Source of the DNA: Rhizorhapis sp. SPR117
GTDB taxonomy: Bacteria; Pseudomonadota; Alphaproteobacteria; Sphingomonadales; Sphingomonadaceae
Length of the DNA: 57,266 nt
Assembly (NCBI RefSeq): GCF_021742065.1
Contig: NZ_JAKKIE010000025.1
Span: 1-57,266, forward strand
Direction of reading: 5' to 3'
Each line of letters opens with the position of its first letter. The stretch's first letter is position 1. Shown here piece after piece: positions 8,541 through 17,486 of this stretch. A program made the translations under genes and the position numbers. The notes below the pieces were generated by a model. The model saw only the letters and a list, made by a program, of their open reading frames with translations, ran no database searches and was not told the DNA's origin.

Positions 8541-8804
8541 GTGACAGGCAGGATCGACATTCTCTATTTCGCCTGGGTGCGTGAACAAATTGGTTCAGGT
8601 GGCGAAACCATCGACCACCCGGGCAAAGAGGTGCTGGTGCGGGATATTGTCGCGATGCTGGCTGCACGTGGCGGTGGTTATGCGGAGGCGTTGGCCGATC
8701 CGACTCGATTGCGCGCCGCACTGGATCAAAATTTTGTTTCGACCGATACACCGATTGGCGATGCACGGGAGCTGGCGATCTTTCCGCCGGTAACAGGCGG
8801 ATGA
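8541..8804 (+). CDS. moaD: Molybdopterin synthase small subunit MoaD
   Basis: An 87-residue ubiquitin-fold sulfur carrier which, as a C-terminal thiocarboxylate, donates sulfur to precursor Z in molybdopterin synthesis. The protein begins with a GTG codon at 8541 (VTGRIDILYFAWVREQIG) and ends in the required double glycine (FPPVTGG). The longer open frame upstream overlaps pgsA and is not used. Its TGA overlaps the moaE ATG by four bases, indicating translational coupling of the two synthase subunits. Confidence 0.95.
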   Translation: MTGRIDILYFAWVREQIGSGGETIDHPGKEVLVRDIVAMLAARGGGYAEALADPTRLRAALDQNFVSTDTPIGDARELAIFPPVTGG

Positions 8805-9253
8805 TCAGCGTTTCTGTCCAGAACGAAGATTTCGATCCAGGCCGGGAGCAGACCGCGCTGGAGAAGAGCGGCGGCGGCGCAGTGGCGAGTTTTACCGGCC
8901 TTGTTCGGGGCGATGGCGGTCTTGTCGAACTGCATCTTGACCATTATCCGGCGATGACACAGACGCAGCTTGAAACTCTGGCAAACGAAGCCGCGACGCG
9001 CTGGTCGCTATTGGGCGTCAGAATCATCCACCGTGTCGGGCCGCTGACACCGGGCGACCGCATCGTTTTTGTCGCAACGGCGGCGCGGCATCGGCAGGCG
9101 GCGCTGGAAAGCTGTGCGTTCCTGATCGATTGGCTAAAGACCAGTGCGCCATTCTGGAAACGCGAACGTTACGCTGACGGGCGCACAAACTGGGTCGAAG
9201 CGCGTGGGGAAGACGATGCGCGCGCGGCGCGCTGGCGCACAAGCGAAAGTTGA
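8801..9253 (+). CDS. moaE: Molybdopterin synthase catalytic subunit MoaE
   Basis: A 150-residue partner of MoaD that inserts two sulfurs into cyclic pyranopterin monophosphate. Family features are visible: ASFTGLVRGD near the N-terminus, the LHLDHYPAMT segment, VGPLTPGDRIVFVA, and the catalytic KTSAPFWKRE region with its conserved lysines. The start overlaps the moaD stop (ATGA). The gene ends 3 bp before the convergent phoB stop, leaving no room for a separate intergenic terminator. Confidence 0.96.
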   Translation: MISVSVQNEDFDPGREQTALEKSGGGAVASFTGLVRGDGGLVELHLDHYPAMTQTQLETLANEAATRWSLLGVRIIHRVGPLTPGDRIVFVATAARHRQAALESCAFLIDWLKTSAPFWKRERYADGRTNWVEARGEDDARAARWRTSES

Positions 9254-9256
9254 TTT

Positions 9257-9955
9257 CTAAAGCGCTCCATCGGTATCAAGCGCATAGCCTGCCGAACGCA
9301 CGGTGCGGATGATGTCGTGGGCGCCGTTGACGTTAATGGCCTTGCGCAAGCGGCGGATGTGGACATCCACGGTGCGCAGTTCGATATCGCTGTCCTGACC
9401 CCATACGCTGTCGAGCAGTCGCTCACGGGAAAAGACCCAGCCCGGATGCTCCAGAAAATGCTTGAGCAGGCGGAATTCTGTGGGGCCAAGCGGGACCATG
9501 GAACCGCTGCGGCGTACCTTGTGCCCTACCGTATCCATTTCAATATCGGCAAAACTCAGCGTTTCGCCTGCCAGTGCCGGACGTACACGGCGGAGTACCG
9601 CACCGACCCGCGCGACCAGTTCGCGTGGAGAAAAGGGCTTGGTCACATAATCGTCCGCGCCGGTTTCAAGGCCGCGGACGCGGTCTTCCTCTTCGCCGCG
9701 CGCGGTCAGCATGATGATCGGCACATTCGCGGTTTCGGTCATCCGGCGCAGGCGGCGGCAGACCTCTATGCCGGACAGGCTTTCGACCATCCAGTCGAGC
9801 AGGACGATGTCAGGCGTGTTTTCCTGCGCCAACAACAGCGCCTCTTCACCATCGACCGTATGGGAGACTTCGAAATCTTCCCGTTTGAAGTGCCAGATGA
9901 GCAATTCCGCAAGGGCGGCATCATCCTCCACCAACAACATTTTCGCACGTGCCAT
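9257..9955 (-). CDS. phoB: Phosphate response regulator PhoB
   Basis: DNA-binding response regulator of the phosphate-starvation system, 232 residues, phosphorylated by PhoR and binding PHO boxes. The receiver domain has the acidic pair E10-D11-D12, phosphoacceptor D54 (IVLLDW), T84 and K106. The C-terminal OmpR-type winged helix includes LGPTEFRLLKHFLEHPG and the recognition helix TVDVHIRRLRKAI. The start is ATG 9955 (MARAKMLL); the longer frame reaches into phoU. It is the last gene of the phoR-pstSCAB-phoU-phoB series, 4 bp after phoU. Confidence 0.97.
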   Translation of the reverse strand: MARAKMLLVEDDAALAELLIWHFKREDFEVSHTVDGEEALLLAQENTPDIVLLDWMVESLSGIEVCRRLRRMTETANVPIIMLTARGEEEDRVRGLETGADDYVTKPFSPRELVARVGAVLRRVRPALAGETLSFADIEMDTVGHKVRRSGSMVPLGPTEFRLLKHFLEHPGWVFSRERLLDSVWGQDSDIELRTVDVHIRRLRKAINVNGAHDIIRTVRSAGYALDTDGAL

Positions 9956-9959
9956 ATGA

Positions 9960-10667
9960 TTATCCTTCGTGCGGTTCCGATGGATTTTCGCCGCGTTCCC
10001 GCTCAGGCAAATGTTGGCCGGTGGCGGCGAAATAAACCATTTCGGCGATATTGGTCGCATGATCACCAATGCGTTCAATATTCTTGGCGATGAACAGCAG
10101 ATGGGCCGATTCTGAAATATGCCGCGGGTTTTCCATCATATAGGTGACGAGTGTGCGAAAAATGCTGTTGTAGAAGTCGTCGACCACCTTGTCCCGATGG
10201 CAGACCGCATCGGCCAGATCGGCATCGCGCGCGGCAAAGGCGTTGAGTACGTCATGGACCATTTCGCTGGCGACCTGCGCCATGGAGGGCAGCAACGAAC
10301 TGGGCTGTATGCCGCTATTTTCCGTAACCAGCGGAACCCGTTTTGCGATGTTCTTGGCATAATCGCCAATGCGTTCGATAATGCCGACGATCTTTAGAGC
10401 GGCCACGACCTCACGCAGATCGTCCGCCATCGGCGCACGAAGGGCGATGGTCTGGACGGCGAGCTTTTCGATTTCCGTTTCCATCTCGTCGATTTTGCGG
10501 TCGTTTTCCACCACATGCGCGGCAAGTTCCAGATCCCTGCGGGTCAGAGCGGTCATCGCTTCCGAAATGGCGGCTTCAGCGCGTCCGCCCATTTCGGAAA
10601 TCAGGCCGCGCAGCTTGTCGATGTCGTCGTCAAAAGCCTTGACGGTATGTTCGTTACCAAGAGCCAT
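9960..10667 (-). CDS. phoU: Phosphate signalling complex protein PhoU
   Basis: A 235-residue helical protein with two PhoU repeats that relays transporter status from PstB to PhoR and restrains phosphate uptake. The metal-binding repeat motifs are visible as ERIGDYAKNIAKR (about residues 98-110) and ERIGDHATNIAEM (about 193-205). It lies between pstB (22 bp upstream) and phoB (4 bp downstream) on the minus strand. Length and motif spacing are standard. Confidence 0.97.
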   Translation of the reverse strand: MALGNEHTVKAFDDDIDKLRGLISEMGGRAEAAISEAMTALTRRDLELAAHVVENDRKIDEMETEIEKLAVQTIALRAPMADDLREVVAALKIVGIIERIGDYAKNIAKRVPLVTENSGIQPSSLLPSMAQVASEMVHDVLNAFAARDADLADAVCHRDKVVDDFYNSIFRTLVTYMMENPRHISESAHLLFIAKNIERIGDHATNIAEMVYFAATGQHLPERERGENPSEPHEG

Positions 10668-10690
10668 GACTTTGTTCCTTCTCGTTCACT

Positions 10691-11485
10691 TCAACCATAG
10701 CGGCCAGTGATGTAATCCTTCGTCCGTTCCTGACGTGGATTGGTGAATATGTCGGATGTTACGCCATATTCCACAAGCGTTCCCAAATGGAAAAAGGCGG
10801 TGCGTTGCGACACGCGAGCGGCCTGCTGCATATTGTGGGTTACGATGACGATGGCGTAATTGCCGCGCAGTTCGTGGATCAATTCCTCGATCTTGGCGGT
10901 GGCGATAGGGTCCAGGGCAGAGCATGGCTCATCCATCAGGATGACTTCAGGCTCTACCGCAATCGCGCGGCCGATGCACAGCCGCTGTTGCTGGCCGCCA
11001 GACAATGCGGTGCCACTTTCATGCAGCCGGTCCTTGACTTCTTCCCACAAGCCCGCCCGCCGCAGGGACTTTTCGACAATGACCTCCAGATCGGCCTTTG
11101 AGTTGGCAAGGCCATGGATACGCGGACCATAAGCGACATTTTCAAAGATCGATTTGGGAAAGGGGTTGGGCTTTTGAAATACCATGCCGACACGTGCGCG
11201 CAATTGCACCACGTCCATGGATGAAGCGTAGATATTTTCTCCATCAAGCGTGATTTCGCCTTCCACGCGGGCACTGGCGACGGTGTCGTTCATGCGGTTC
11301 AATGTCCGCAGGAACGTTGATTTACCGCAACCGGAGGGGCCGATGAAGGCCGTCACATTCTCCATGTCCACATCGATGGACACATCGTTGATGGCCTGTT
11401 TGTCCCCGTAATAGACGTTCACATTTCGCGCTGTCATCTTCGATTTTTGAAGAACCGGGGCGTCGTTGGTTTTGATCATATGCAT
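10691..11485 (-). CDS. pstB: Phosphate ABC transporter ATPase PstB
   Basis: ATP-hydrolysing subunit of the PstSCAB high-affinity phosphate importer, about 264 residues. Walker A is GPSGCGKST, the Q-loop FQKPNPFP, the signature [14 protein letters not shown] and Walker [14 protein letters not shown]; the C-terminal [10 protein letters not shown] is a typical PstB ending. I start at ATG 11485 (MHMIKT), directly after the pstA stop; MIKTND at 11479 is equally possible. The longer frame to 11527 lies inside pstA. Close packing behind pstA indicates one transcript. Confidence 0.96.
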   Translation of the reverse strand: MHMIKTNDAPVLQKSKMTARNVNVYYGDKQAINDVSIDVDMENVTAFIGPSGCGKSTFLRTLNRMNDTVASARVEGEITLDGENIYASSMDVVQLRARVGMVFQKPNPFPKSIFENVAYGPRIHGLANSKADLEVIVEKSLRRAGLWEEVKDRLHESGTALSGGQQQRLCIGRAIAVEPEVILMDEPCSALDPIATAKIEELIHELRGNYAIVIVTHNMQQAARVSQRTAFFHLGTLVEYGVTSDIFTNPRQERTKDYITGRYG

Positions 11486-11486
11486 G

Positions 11487-12788
11487 TCACCAGCGCTTTT
11501 CGAATTTGTTGCGGAGATAAATGGCAAACCCGTTCATGGCGAGCAGGAAAGCAAGCAGGACAATGATGGCGGCAGAGGTTTTTTCGACAAAACCCTTGCT
11601 GACCTCATCCGACCAGAGGAAAATCTGCACGGGAAGCACTGTGGCCGGGTCCATAATACCACCGGGAGGCGTGGCTATGAAGGCGCGCATGCCGATCATC
11701 AACAGCGGCGCGGTTTCACCCAGCGCGCGTGCCATGCCGATGATCGTGCCGGTCAATATCCCCGGTAATGCCAGCGGCAGAACATGGTGGAACACCACTT
11801 GAACGGGGCTTGCGCCCACGCCCAACGCTGCGTCGCGTATCGAAGGTGGGACAGACTTGATGGCGTTGCGTCCGGCGATGACGATGACCGGCATGGTCAT
11901 CAACGCCAGCGTCAATCCGCCGACCAGCGCCGCGGAGCGCGGAAAATGGAGGATGTTGAGGAAAATGGCGAGGCCGAGCAGACCGAAGATGATGGATGGC
12001 ACCGCTGCCAGATTGTTGATCGATACTTCGATCAGATCGGTCCACCGGTTACGGGGCGCATATTCCTCCAGATAGAGCGCGGAAAGCACCCCCACCGGAA
12101 AGCTGAGCACCAAGGTTACCAGCATCGTCAGCAGCGACCCCTTGAACGCACCCCATATACCGACCTGAGTTGGATCGGTGGCGTCGCTTTCGGTCAGAAA
12201 ACCGGTATTGAACTCGGTCGAAACAAGGCCTTGAGCCTTTAATTTCTTATAGGCGGCTTCCGCATCAGCGCTGCTATCGCCCTTTGCGGCGCGATCTATT
12301 TCCGTGGCAGCAGGGACTGCAATGGTGACCGCCTGCGTCAATATTGCTGGATCGGCCTTGATCGCCTTACGCAGTTCGAGCCAGCTGTTGGGCGAAATCA
12401 GCCTGTCCCAATCATCCCCCAGGGCCTTCTTTGCCGCATGTGCCGTGACCGCAGGCAGATTGGCATTGGACAGGATGCGATCGGCATTTCCATCCTTGAG
12501 CATCGCGGGATCGATCATCACCGGCGCTGTGCGAAAATCAACGGGCAGTTGCACATTGGTCTGGGTAAAGCCGCGCGCGCCATTGCCAATCATGGTGATC
12601 AACAGAAAGGCGAGGAAACCAGCCGATAGCAATACGGCCACCAGCCCAAGCAGACGGAACCGCCGTTCAGCAGCATAACGGCTGCGGATGCGTTGCTGCA
12701 TCGGTTGGGCTGCCCAGTCGGTGGGCGTGCGCGTTTCGGCAACCGTGGGACTGGGAATGGGAGCGCGGTCGAGTGCCATGTCAGTCAT
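11487..12788 (-). CDS. pstA: Phosphate ABC transporter permease PstA
   Basis: One of two membrane permeases of the phosphate importer, 433 residues. The start at 12788 (MTDMALD) overlaps the end of pstC and is preceded by GGGAGG at good spacing, which decides it over ATG 12779. After a first helix near residues 45-65 a long extracytoplasmic segment of roughly 110 residues follows, then the MetI-type core with the cytoplasmic loop [21 protein letters not shown] (EAA-like). The long N-terminal insertion makes it longer than the E. coli protein and is, to my knowledge, common in alphaproteobacterial PstA. Confidence 0.95.
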   Translation of the reverse strand: MTDMALDRAPIPSPTVAETRTPTDWAAQPMQQRIRSRYAAERRFRLLGLVAVLLSAGFLAFLLITMIGNGARGFTQTNVQLPVDFRTAPVMIDPAMLKDGNADRILSNANLPAVTAHAAKKALGDDWDRLISPNSWLELRKAIKADPAILTQAVTIAVPAATEIDRAAKGDSSADAEAAYKKLKAQGLVSTEFNTGFLTESDATDPTQVGIWGAFKGSLLTMLVTLVLSFPVGVLSALYLEEYAPRNRWTDLIEVSINNLAAVPSIIFGLLGLAIFLNILHFPRSAALVGGLTLALMTMPVIVIAGRNAIKSVPPSIRDAALGVGASPVQVVFHHVLPLALPGILTGTIIGMARALGETAPLLMIGMRAFIATPPGGIMDPATVLPVQIFLWSDEVSKGFVEKTSAAIIVLLAFLLAMNGFAIYLRNKFEKRW

Positions 12789-14160
12789 AGGCCTCCCGGT
12801 ATTTTTTGACGACGCGCAGGGCGACGATGTTGAGCAGCAGCGTGACGATGAACAGCACCAGCCCAAGGGCGAAAGCGGCGAGCGTTTTGGGGCTGTCAAA
12901 TTCCTGATCCCCCGTGAGCAACTGCACGATTTGCGTGGTAACCGTCGTGACGCTGGCGAAGGGGTTGAGAGTCATGTTGGCGGCAAGGCCCGCGGCCATC
13001 ACCACGATCATCGTTTCGCCGATTGCCCGGCTGACGGCCAGAAGAACGCCGCCGACCACGCCGGGAAGTGCTGCGGGGATCAATACGCGCTTGATCGTCT
13101 CACTGGTCGTTGCGCCCATGGCAAGTGAACCATCACGCATGGATTGCGGCACGGCAGCGATGCTGTCGTCGGCCATGGAACTGACAAAGGGAATGATCAT
13201 GATGCCCATAACAAGACCGGCGGCCAGCGCGCTTTCGGATGATGCGCCGCTGATACCGATGGAAACGGCGAAGTCGCGTAGCGCGGGCGCAATGGTCAGG
13301 GCGGCGAAATAGCCATAAACCACCGTCGGCACCCCGGCGAGCATTTCCAGTGTCGGTTTCATCCACTTGCGCACAACAGGTTTCGCATATTGGGTCAGGT
13401 AAATGGCGCTCATCAGGCCCAGTGGGATGGCCACGATCATGGCGATGATCGCCCCGATGAAGACGGTGCCCCAAAAGAGCGGAAGCGCGCCAAAGGCATT
13501 TTTATGGCCAAAACCCATGGCTGCCGATTGTGGGCTCCAATTGGTTCCGAACAAGAAGTCGATTGGCGAAACCGTGCTGAAAAACCGTCCGGATTCGAAC
13601 AATAAGGAGGCGACAATGCCGACCGTCGTGACGATGGCGATCAGCGAGGCAAGAAGCAGCGTCATCATCACCAGCCGTTCAACCCTGGTCCGGGCGCGGA
13701 AATCGGGTCGGATGCGGGTAAAGGCATAGGCGCCCCCGGCAAAGGCGAGGATCAGCGCCAGAAATACCTTGCCCGAATTATAGCGCGCCTGCGCCTGTTC
13801 ATAGAGCGGAACGAAGGCCTGAGCCTGCGGATTGAAGGCGGTCGCCTGCCTGCCGGTGGCGAGATTGCGCGCTTCCGACAGGATCGCGCCGCGTGCGAAG
13901 GAATCCTGCGGCAATTCCGACGCGGCGGGGTCCGCCAGTACCGCCTGGGTGACAAGGCCGGGCGACACGTTGCTCCATACGGCCAGGAACAGGAATGCGG
14001 GCAAAACCGTCCACAGCGCCACATACCAGCCATGATGGCCGGGCAGGCTGTGCAGCCGCACAGTTCCTCCGACCCGCAAACGAGCAGCCTTGGCGCGCGC
14101 ACTGATCCAGGCGATCAGGCCAAGGCCGATGACGAGCAATAGGATGGCAGGGCCGGTCAC
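12781..14160 (-). CDS. pstC: Phosphate ABC transporter permease PstC
   Basis: Second permease of the phosphate importer, 459 residues, paired with PstA. It has an N-terminal helix (PAILLLVIGLGLIAW), a further helix near 45-62, an extracytoplasmic region to about 130, and then the six-helix MetI-type core containing MGATTSETIKRVLIPAALPG as the ATPase-contact loop. It is longer than E. coli PstC because of the N-terminal part, as in related alphaproteobacteria. Its last eight bases overlap the pstA start. A stable hairpin separates it from pstS. Confidence 0.95.
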   Translation of the reverse strand: MTGPAILLLVIGLGLIAWISARAKAARLRVGGTVRLHSLPGHHGWYVALWTVLPAFLFLAVWSNVSPGLVTQAVLADPAASELPQDSFARGAILSEARNLATGRQATAFNPQAQAFVPLYEQAQARYNSGKVFLALILAFAGGAYAFTRIRPDFRARTRVERLVMMTLLLASLIAIVTTVGIVASLLFESGRFFSTVSPIDFLFGTNWSPQSAAMGFGHKNAFGALPLFWGTVFIGAIIAMIVAIPLGLMSAIYLTQYAKPVVRKWMKPTLEMLAGVPTVVYGYFAALTIAPALRDFAVSIGISGASSESALAAGLVMGIMIIPFVSSMADDSIAAVPQSMRDGSLAMGATTSETIKRVLIPAALPGVVGGVLLAVSRAIGETMIVVMAAGLAANMTLNPFASVTTVTTQIVQLLTGDQEFDSPKTLAAFALGLVLFIVTLLLNIVALRVVKKYREAYD

Positions 14161-14201
14161 GCGACGTTTATCCCCCGGTTGAAACGATTAATATCATGTC
14201 C

Positions 14202-14235
14202 GGCACGCCCGCCCCTATGGGTGGACGGGCGTGCC
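14202..14235 (-). terminator. Hairpin between pstS and pstC, likely attenuator or mRNA stabiliser
   Basis: GGCACGCCCG at 14202-14211 pairs perfectly with CGGGCGTGCC at 14226-14235, loop 14 nt, directly after the pstS stop. It lacks a following T-run, so partial termination or 3'-end protection of the abundant pstS message is more likely than full termination, as is common after binding-protein genes. Confidence 0.6.
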
Positions 14236-14245
14236 GATGGGCGGC

Positions 14246-15295
14246 TTATTTCAGGTCCGCCCCGTTCATCACTGTCAGGTTGGCGGCATTGGCTGCTGCG
14301 GCCTTGCGCTCTGCATCCACTGACGCGATCAGGCCGCGCTTTGTGAGCGGACCACCCGGCTCCCATGCATTGACATAGGCCGCCATATATTCCTTCAGAC
14401 CCGGAATGGCGGTTACATGCGGCTTTTTCACATAGATGAACATGGCCCGTGCGCCTGGATAATTGCCGCTGGCGATGGTGTCGTACGTGGGGTCCACGCC
14501 ATTAAGAGCAATTCCGCGCAGGCTATCGAGATTCTCTTCAAGGAAGCTGTAGCCGAAGACGCCAACGGCATTGGGATTGGCGGCGAGCTTCTGCACAATC
14601 AGATTGTCGTTCTCGCCCGAATCGACATATTTGCCGTCTTCACGCACCTTGGTGCAGATTTCCTTGTGCTTGTCCGCATCGCTTTCCTTCAACGCTTTCA
14701 TCGCCGGATCGGTGTCGCAGCCTTTTTCAAGGATCAGTTCGGCGAGCGAGTCGCGCGTGCCAGATGTCGAGGGTGGACCAAAGACCGCGATCGGGGTGGC
14801 GGGAAGCGACGCGTCGATGTCCGACCATTTTTGCGCGGTCTGCGGCTTTCCAAAAGGCATTTCTGCCAACGCTTGATACATCTGGGCCAGGGTCAGCTTC
14901 ATCGGGGTGCCGGTCTTCGACTGGGCCACGGCCAGTCCGTCATAGCCGATCTGAACCTCGACAATCTCGGTCACGCCGTTTTTCTGGCACATCTCGAATT
15001 CGCCGGGCTTCATGCGCCGCGAAGCGTTCTCGATATCGGGATGACCCGCGCCGACGCCTGCGCAAAATAGCTTCATGCCGGCGCCAGTACCTGTCGATTC
15101 GATGATCGGCGACTTCATGCCCGGATTGTTGTTGACGAACTGTTCGGCAACGGCGGTAGAAAAGGGAAAGACTGTCGATGATCCGACGGCGCGAATCTGG
15201 TCGCGTGCGCCAGCGGCCGAATCTCCGCCCGCCTGATCCTGACATGCCGCAAGGGCAAGCGCCGAAACGGCGAGAATGGCTATATTCCTAATCAT
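14246..15295 (-). CDS. pstS: Phosphate-binding protein PstS
   Basis: Periplasmic phosphate-binding component of the ABC importer, 349 residues. The N-terminus MIRNIAILAVSALALAACQD carries a lipobox (LAAC, Cys18), so it is probably anchored as a lipoprotein. The binding-protein fold shows IRAVGSSTVFPF and the phosphate-contacting motif PPSTSGTRDSL. GGAGGAAC precedes the ATG. It is the first transporter gene after phoR, and the PHO box overlapping the end of phoR should drive it. Confidence 0.95.
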   Translation of the reverse strand: MIRNIAILAVSALALAACQDQAGGDSAAGARDQIRAVGSSTVFPFSTAVAEQFVNNNPGMKSPIIESTGTGAGMKLFCAGVGAGHPDIENASRRMKPGEFEMCQKNGVTEIVEVQIGYDGLAVAQSKTGTPMKLTLAQMYQALAEMPFGKPQTAQKWSDIDASLPATPIAVFGPPSTSGTRDSLAELILEKGCDTDPAMKALKESDADKHKEICTKVREDGKYVDSGENDNLIVQKLAANPNAVGVFGYSFLEENLDSLRGIALNGVDPTYDTIASGNYPGARAMFIYVKKPHVTAIPGLKEYMAAYVNAWEPGGPLTKRGLIASVDAERKAAAANAANLTVMNGADLK

Positions 15296-15365
15296 TGTTC
15301 CTCCATGAATCCCATCGGCCTGCCGATGATGATTGCGGCCTCTAGCAGCGATTCATATGCCCATT

Positions 15366-15383
15366 GTGACAGTTGGGTTTCAG
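15366..15383 (-). promoter_or_regulatory. PHO box before pstS, overlapping the phoR stop
   Basis: On the minus strand CTGAAAC, four bases, CTGTCAC forms the 7-4-7 direct repeat of a PHO box (consensus CTGTCAT-N4-CTGTCAT). The second half matches at six of seven positions, the first at four. TATGAA lies eight bases downstream as a possible -10. The site overlaps the phoR TGA at 15380-15382, so pstSCAB-phoU-phoB can be induced separately from phoR. Confidence 0.6.
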
Positions 15384-16630
15384 TTTGATGACAATGCAGC
15401 CGGATGGTTCGCTGAATCTGCAGGTGGGAGGTGGATGGTGATGTTGGTGCCCTTGCCAACGATGCTGCTGATATCCATCCGGCCGCGATGCCGTTCAACG
15501 ATATGCTTGACGATGGCAAGGCCCAGACCGGTGCCTCCCATCGCCCGGCTGCGACCCGAATCGACACGGTAAAATCGTTCGGTCAGGCGTGGGAGATGAT
15601 CAGGATCTATACCTTCGCTTTCATCGGTCACGGTCAATTTGACCATGGCCCCCGACCCATGTGTCAATCGAACGACGATGGGCGTATCGGGTCTTCCATA
15701 TTTGACGGAATTACTGACGAGATTGTGGAGCAGTTGCGATAGCTGCGCCTGGTCGCCATTCACGGGCGGCAGCCCGGATTCAATTTCGCAGACGACATCC
15801 ATGCCGCGCTTGCCATGGCGTTCGTGAAAGATTTTCTCCACTTCGCCAATGAGTTCTGCCAGATCGACGGGTGTATCGGGCAATTGATATTTCTCTGCCT
15901 CAATTCGCGACAGAGACATCAGATCGTCGACAAGACGCTGCATCCGCCGTGCCTCATCGAACATGATTTTCAAAAAACGATCGCGCGTTTCCCGATCCCC
16001 GCCCGCCTTGGGATCGCCCAGCGTTTCTATGAAACCCAATATGGCGGCAAGGGGCGTGCGCAGTTCATGGCTGGCATTGGCGACGAAGTCGACGCGCATC
16101 CGTTCGGCTGCATAGCTGCCGGTCCGGTCGATCAGGTGCACCATGATCCGTCCCTTGCTCATGGAAGCCGTGCGCATTTCCCAACGTTGTTCCCGCTGGC
16201 CCAGCCCAACAAGGTTGATCGAGCCGCCCGGCGTCGAGGCGCCGGGATGGGTCAGCCGTTCGGCCGCAGCAGGGTGACGAAGGGCGATGCGGACATCCTC
16301 TCCCACGATATGTGATCCCAACAGGCGCAACGCGGTGCGATTGGCGCGCACGACCCGCTCATTGGCAACGATCAGCAGCGGTTCGATAATGCCTTCCATC
16401 ATCCCGTCGAAATCGGGATTGTCCAACAGGTCCAGCGAAGGTTCCGGGTCGCGGACGACATTTGCGGCTGTTTCCGGGTGGCGGTCGATCATGATCGACA
16501 GGGCAAAAACACCCGCGACGATGGCTATCAGCGCGGTTTCCCAGCTTCCGCCAAAAACCAGCGATCCGGTTGCGCCGATCAGGATGATGAACATCGCTGC
16601 TGTGAACTGAAGGACCGATGTACGATTCAT
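15380..16630 (-). CDS. phoR: Phosphate regulon sensor histidine kinase PhoR
   Basis: Inner-membrane sensor kinase, 416 residues, that phosphorylates PhoB under phosphate limitation and is held off by PstSCAB-PhoU. Two helices occupy about residues 7-48, followed by a PAS-like domain (IIEPLLIVANERVVRANRTA), the dimerisation box FVANASHELRTPL with phosphoacceptor H188, and an ATPase domain with NLVSNSVKYG (N box), DESEGI (G1, one glycine fewer than the usual DxGxGI) and GGTGLGLAIV (G2). It is the first gene of the phosphate cluster. The 110 bp to the divergent cassette gene at 16741 must hold both promoters. Confidence 0.95.
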   Translation of the reverse strand: MNRTSVLQFTAAMFIILIGATGSLVFGGSWETALIAIVAGVFALSIMIDRHPETAANVVRDPEPSLDLLDNPDFDGMMEGIIEPLLIVANERVVRANRTALRLLGSHIVGEDVRIALRHPAAAERLTHPGASTPGGSINLVGLGQREQRWEMRTASMSKGRIMVHLIDRTGSYAAERMRVDFVANASHELRTPLAAILGFIETLGDPKAGGDRETRDRFLKIMFDEARRMQRLVDDLMSLSRIEAEKYQLPDTPVDLAELIGEVEKIFHERHGKRGMDVVCEIESGLPPVNGDQAQLSQLLHNLVSNSVKYGRPDTPIVVRLTHGSGAMVKLTVTDESEGIDPDHLPRLTERFYRVDSGRSRAMGGTGLGLAIVKHIVERHRGRMDISSIVGKGTNITIHLPPADSANHPAALSSN

Positions 16631-16740
16631 GGTTATCGACCTAGATTATTTTTTGCCGGGCTGCGATGGTTATAGGCATGTGTTTCAGAAGCTTGCACAG
16701 GTTTACGCTTCTGTAAGGGAAATCGCGGATAAATATACAG

Positions 16741-17166
16741 ATGAGCGAGATGGAAAAGCATGAGAAGCAGCCCGGGCAGGCTGAAGAGCAGAGCCGCCTG
16801 ACAGCGCCATCGCGCCGCCAGATGTTGATGATGGGCGCTGTGGCGACGTCGGCCATTGTTTCCATTCGGCCTGCATTGGCGCAAACGGCGGGATCAGTGA
16901 TGAATTGCGAGATCCCGGTTCCCGACATGGGCCGCGCCGGTCATTATATCGCCAGCGATGGCCAGTTGGTCGCACCTGACACGCCCGGCGCCTTTCCCCC
17001 GACTGGTCGCGCCTTCAAGGGTGAGGACGTCAAGGCCGCCATGCACGGACGCACACTGCCGGGCACCAGCTATGAACAGAGCAAGGCCTATATGAACTAT
17101 ATTCGCCGGTTGCAGGCCGGGAATAGCGGCTTTACCTGCTACGCCTCGCTGCAAATGCCACGCTGA
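16741..17166 (+). CDS. Tat-signal secreted protein next to the PqqD/HprK-like cassette
   Basis: A 141-residue protein whose N-terminus carries a twin-arginine signal: SRRQMLMMGA (R25-R26), a hydrophobic stretch and a cleavage site near ALAQ at 45-48. The mature part, about 93 residues, has two cysteines (C56, C133), a proline/glycine-rich middle and a C-terminal region GTSYEQSKAYMNYIRRLQ. I recognise no enzyme domain. Only 20 bp separate its stop from the PqqD-like gene, so it is probably the first gene of that operon and a candidate substrate or precursor for the cassette enzymes; this is inference. An AT-rich GATAAATATA element just upstream may be the -10 region. Confidence 0.75.
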   Translation: MSEMEKHEKQPGQAEEQSRLTAPSRRQMLMMGAVATSAIVSIRPALAQTAGSVMNCEIPVPDMGRAGHYIASDGQLVAPDTPGAFPPTGRAFKGEDVKAAMHGRTLPGTSYEQSKAYMNYIRRLQAGNSGFTCYASLQMPR

Positions 17167-17186
17167 GCGCGTTGCGATCTCATGTC

Positions 17187-17486
17187 ATGGCGGAGGATGA
17201 TGGGCAGCATCTTTATCGGGCTGAAGGTGCCAAGCACCTTCTTGTAAGGCGGCTTGATGATCTGACGCTGATATATCATCGGCGATCGGGCATGACTCAT
17301 ATGGTGAGCGCACCAGTGCCGGAAATACTGACGGCGATGGGGGATGAGGCGTTGAGCGCACCCCAAATCCTGTCGCGCCTGTCCGACCGTTTCGACCTCG
17401 CTTTGGAAGAAGAGGGATCACAGGTTGCGGTCATTGCGGCACGGCTGGAGGAATTGGCCGGGCTGGGGCTGGTGGAACGGCTGTGA
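17187..17486 (+). CDS. PqqD-like peptide chaperone (RRE-type) of an HprK-related system
   Basis: A 99-residue PqqD-fold protein; such winged-helix modules bind leader peptides and present them to modifying enzymes (RiPP recognition elements). Visible elements are the N-terminal strands LLVRRLDDLTLIYHRRSG, the helix APVPEILTAMGDEALSA and a C-terminal helix rich in Ala, Leu and Glu. NCBI names this type, as I recall, HPr-rel-A system PqqD family peptide chaperone. The start at ATG 17187 is preferred over TTG 17172, though neither has a strong ribosome-binding site. The stop overlaps the kinase start by four bases. Confidence 0.75.
   Translation: MAEDDGQHLYRAEGAKHLLVRRLDDLTLIYHRRSGMTHMVSAPVPEILTAMGDEALSAPQILSRLSDRFDLALEEEGSQVAVIAARLEELAGLGLVERL

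Noticed and set aside
14202..14235. Full terminator between pstS and pstC
   Set aside because: Stem is strong but there is no T-run, and pstCAB must be expressed with pstS; kept as attenuator or stabiliser.
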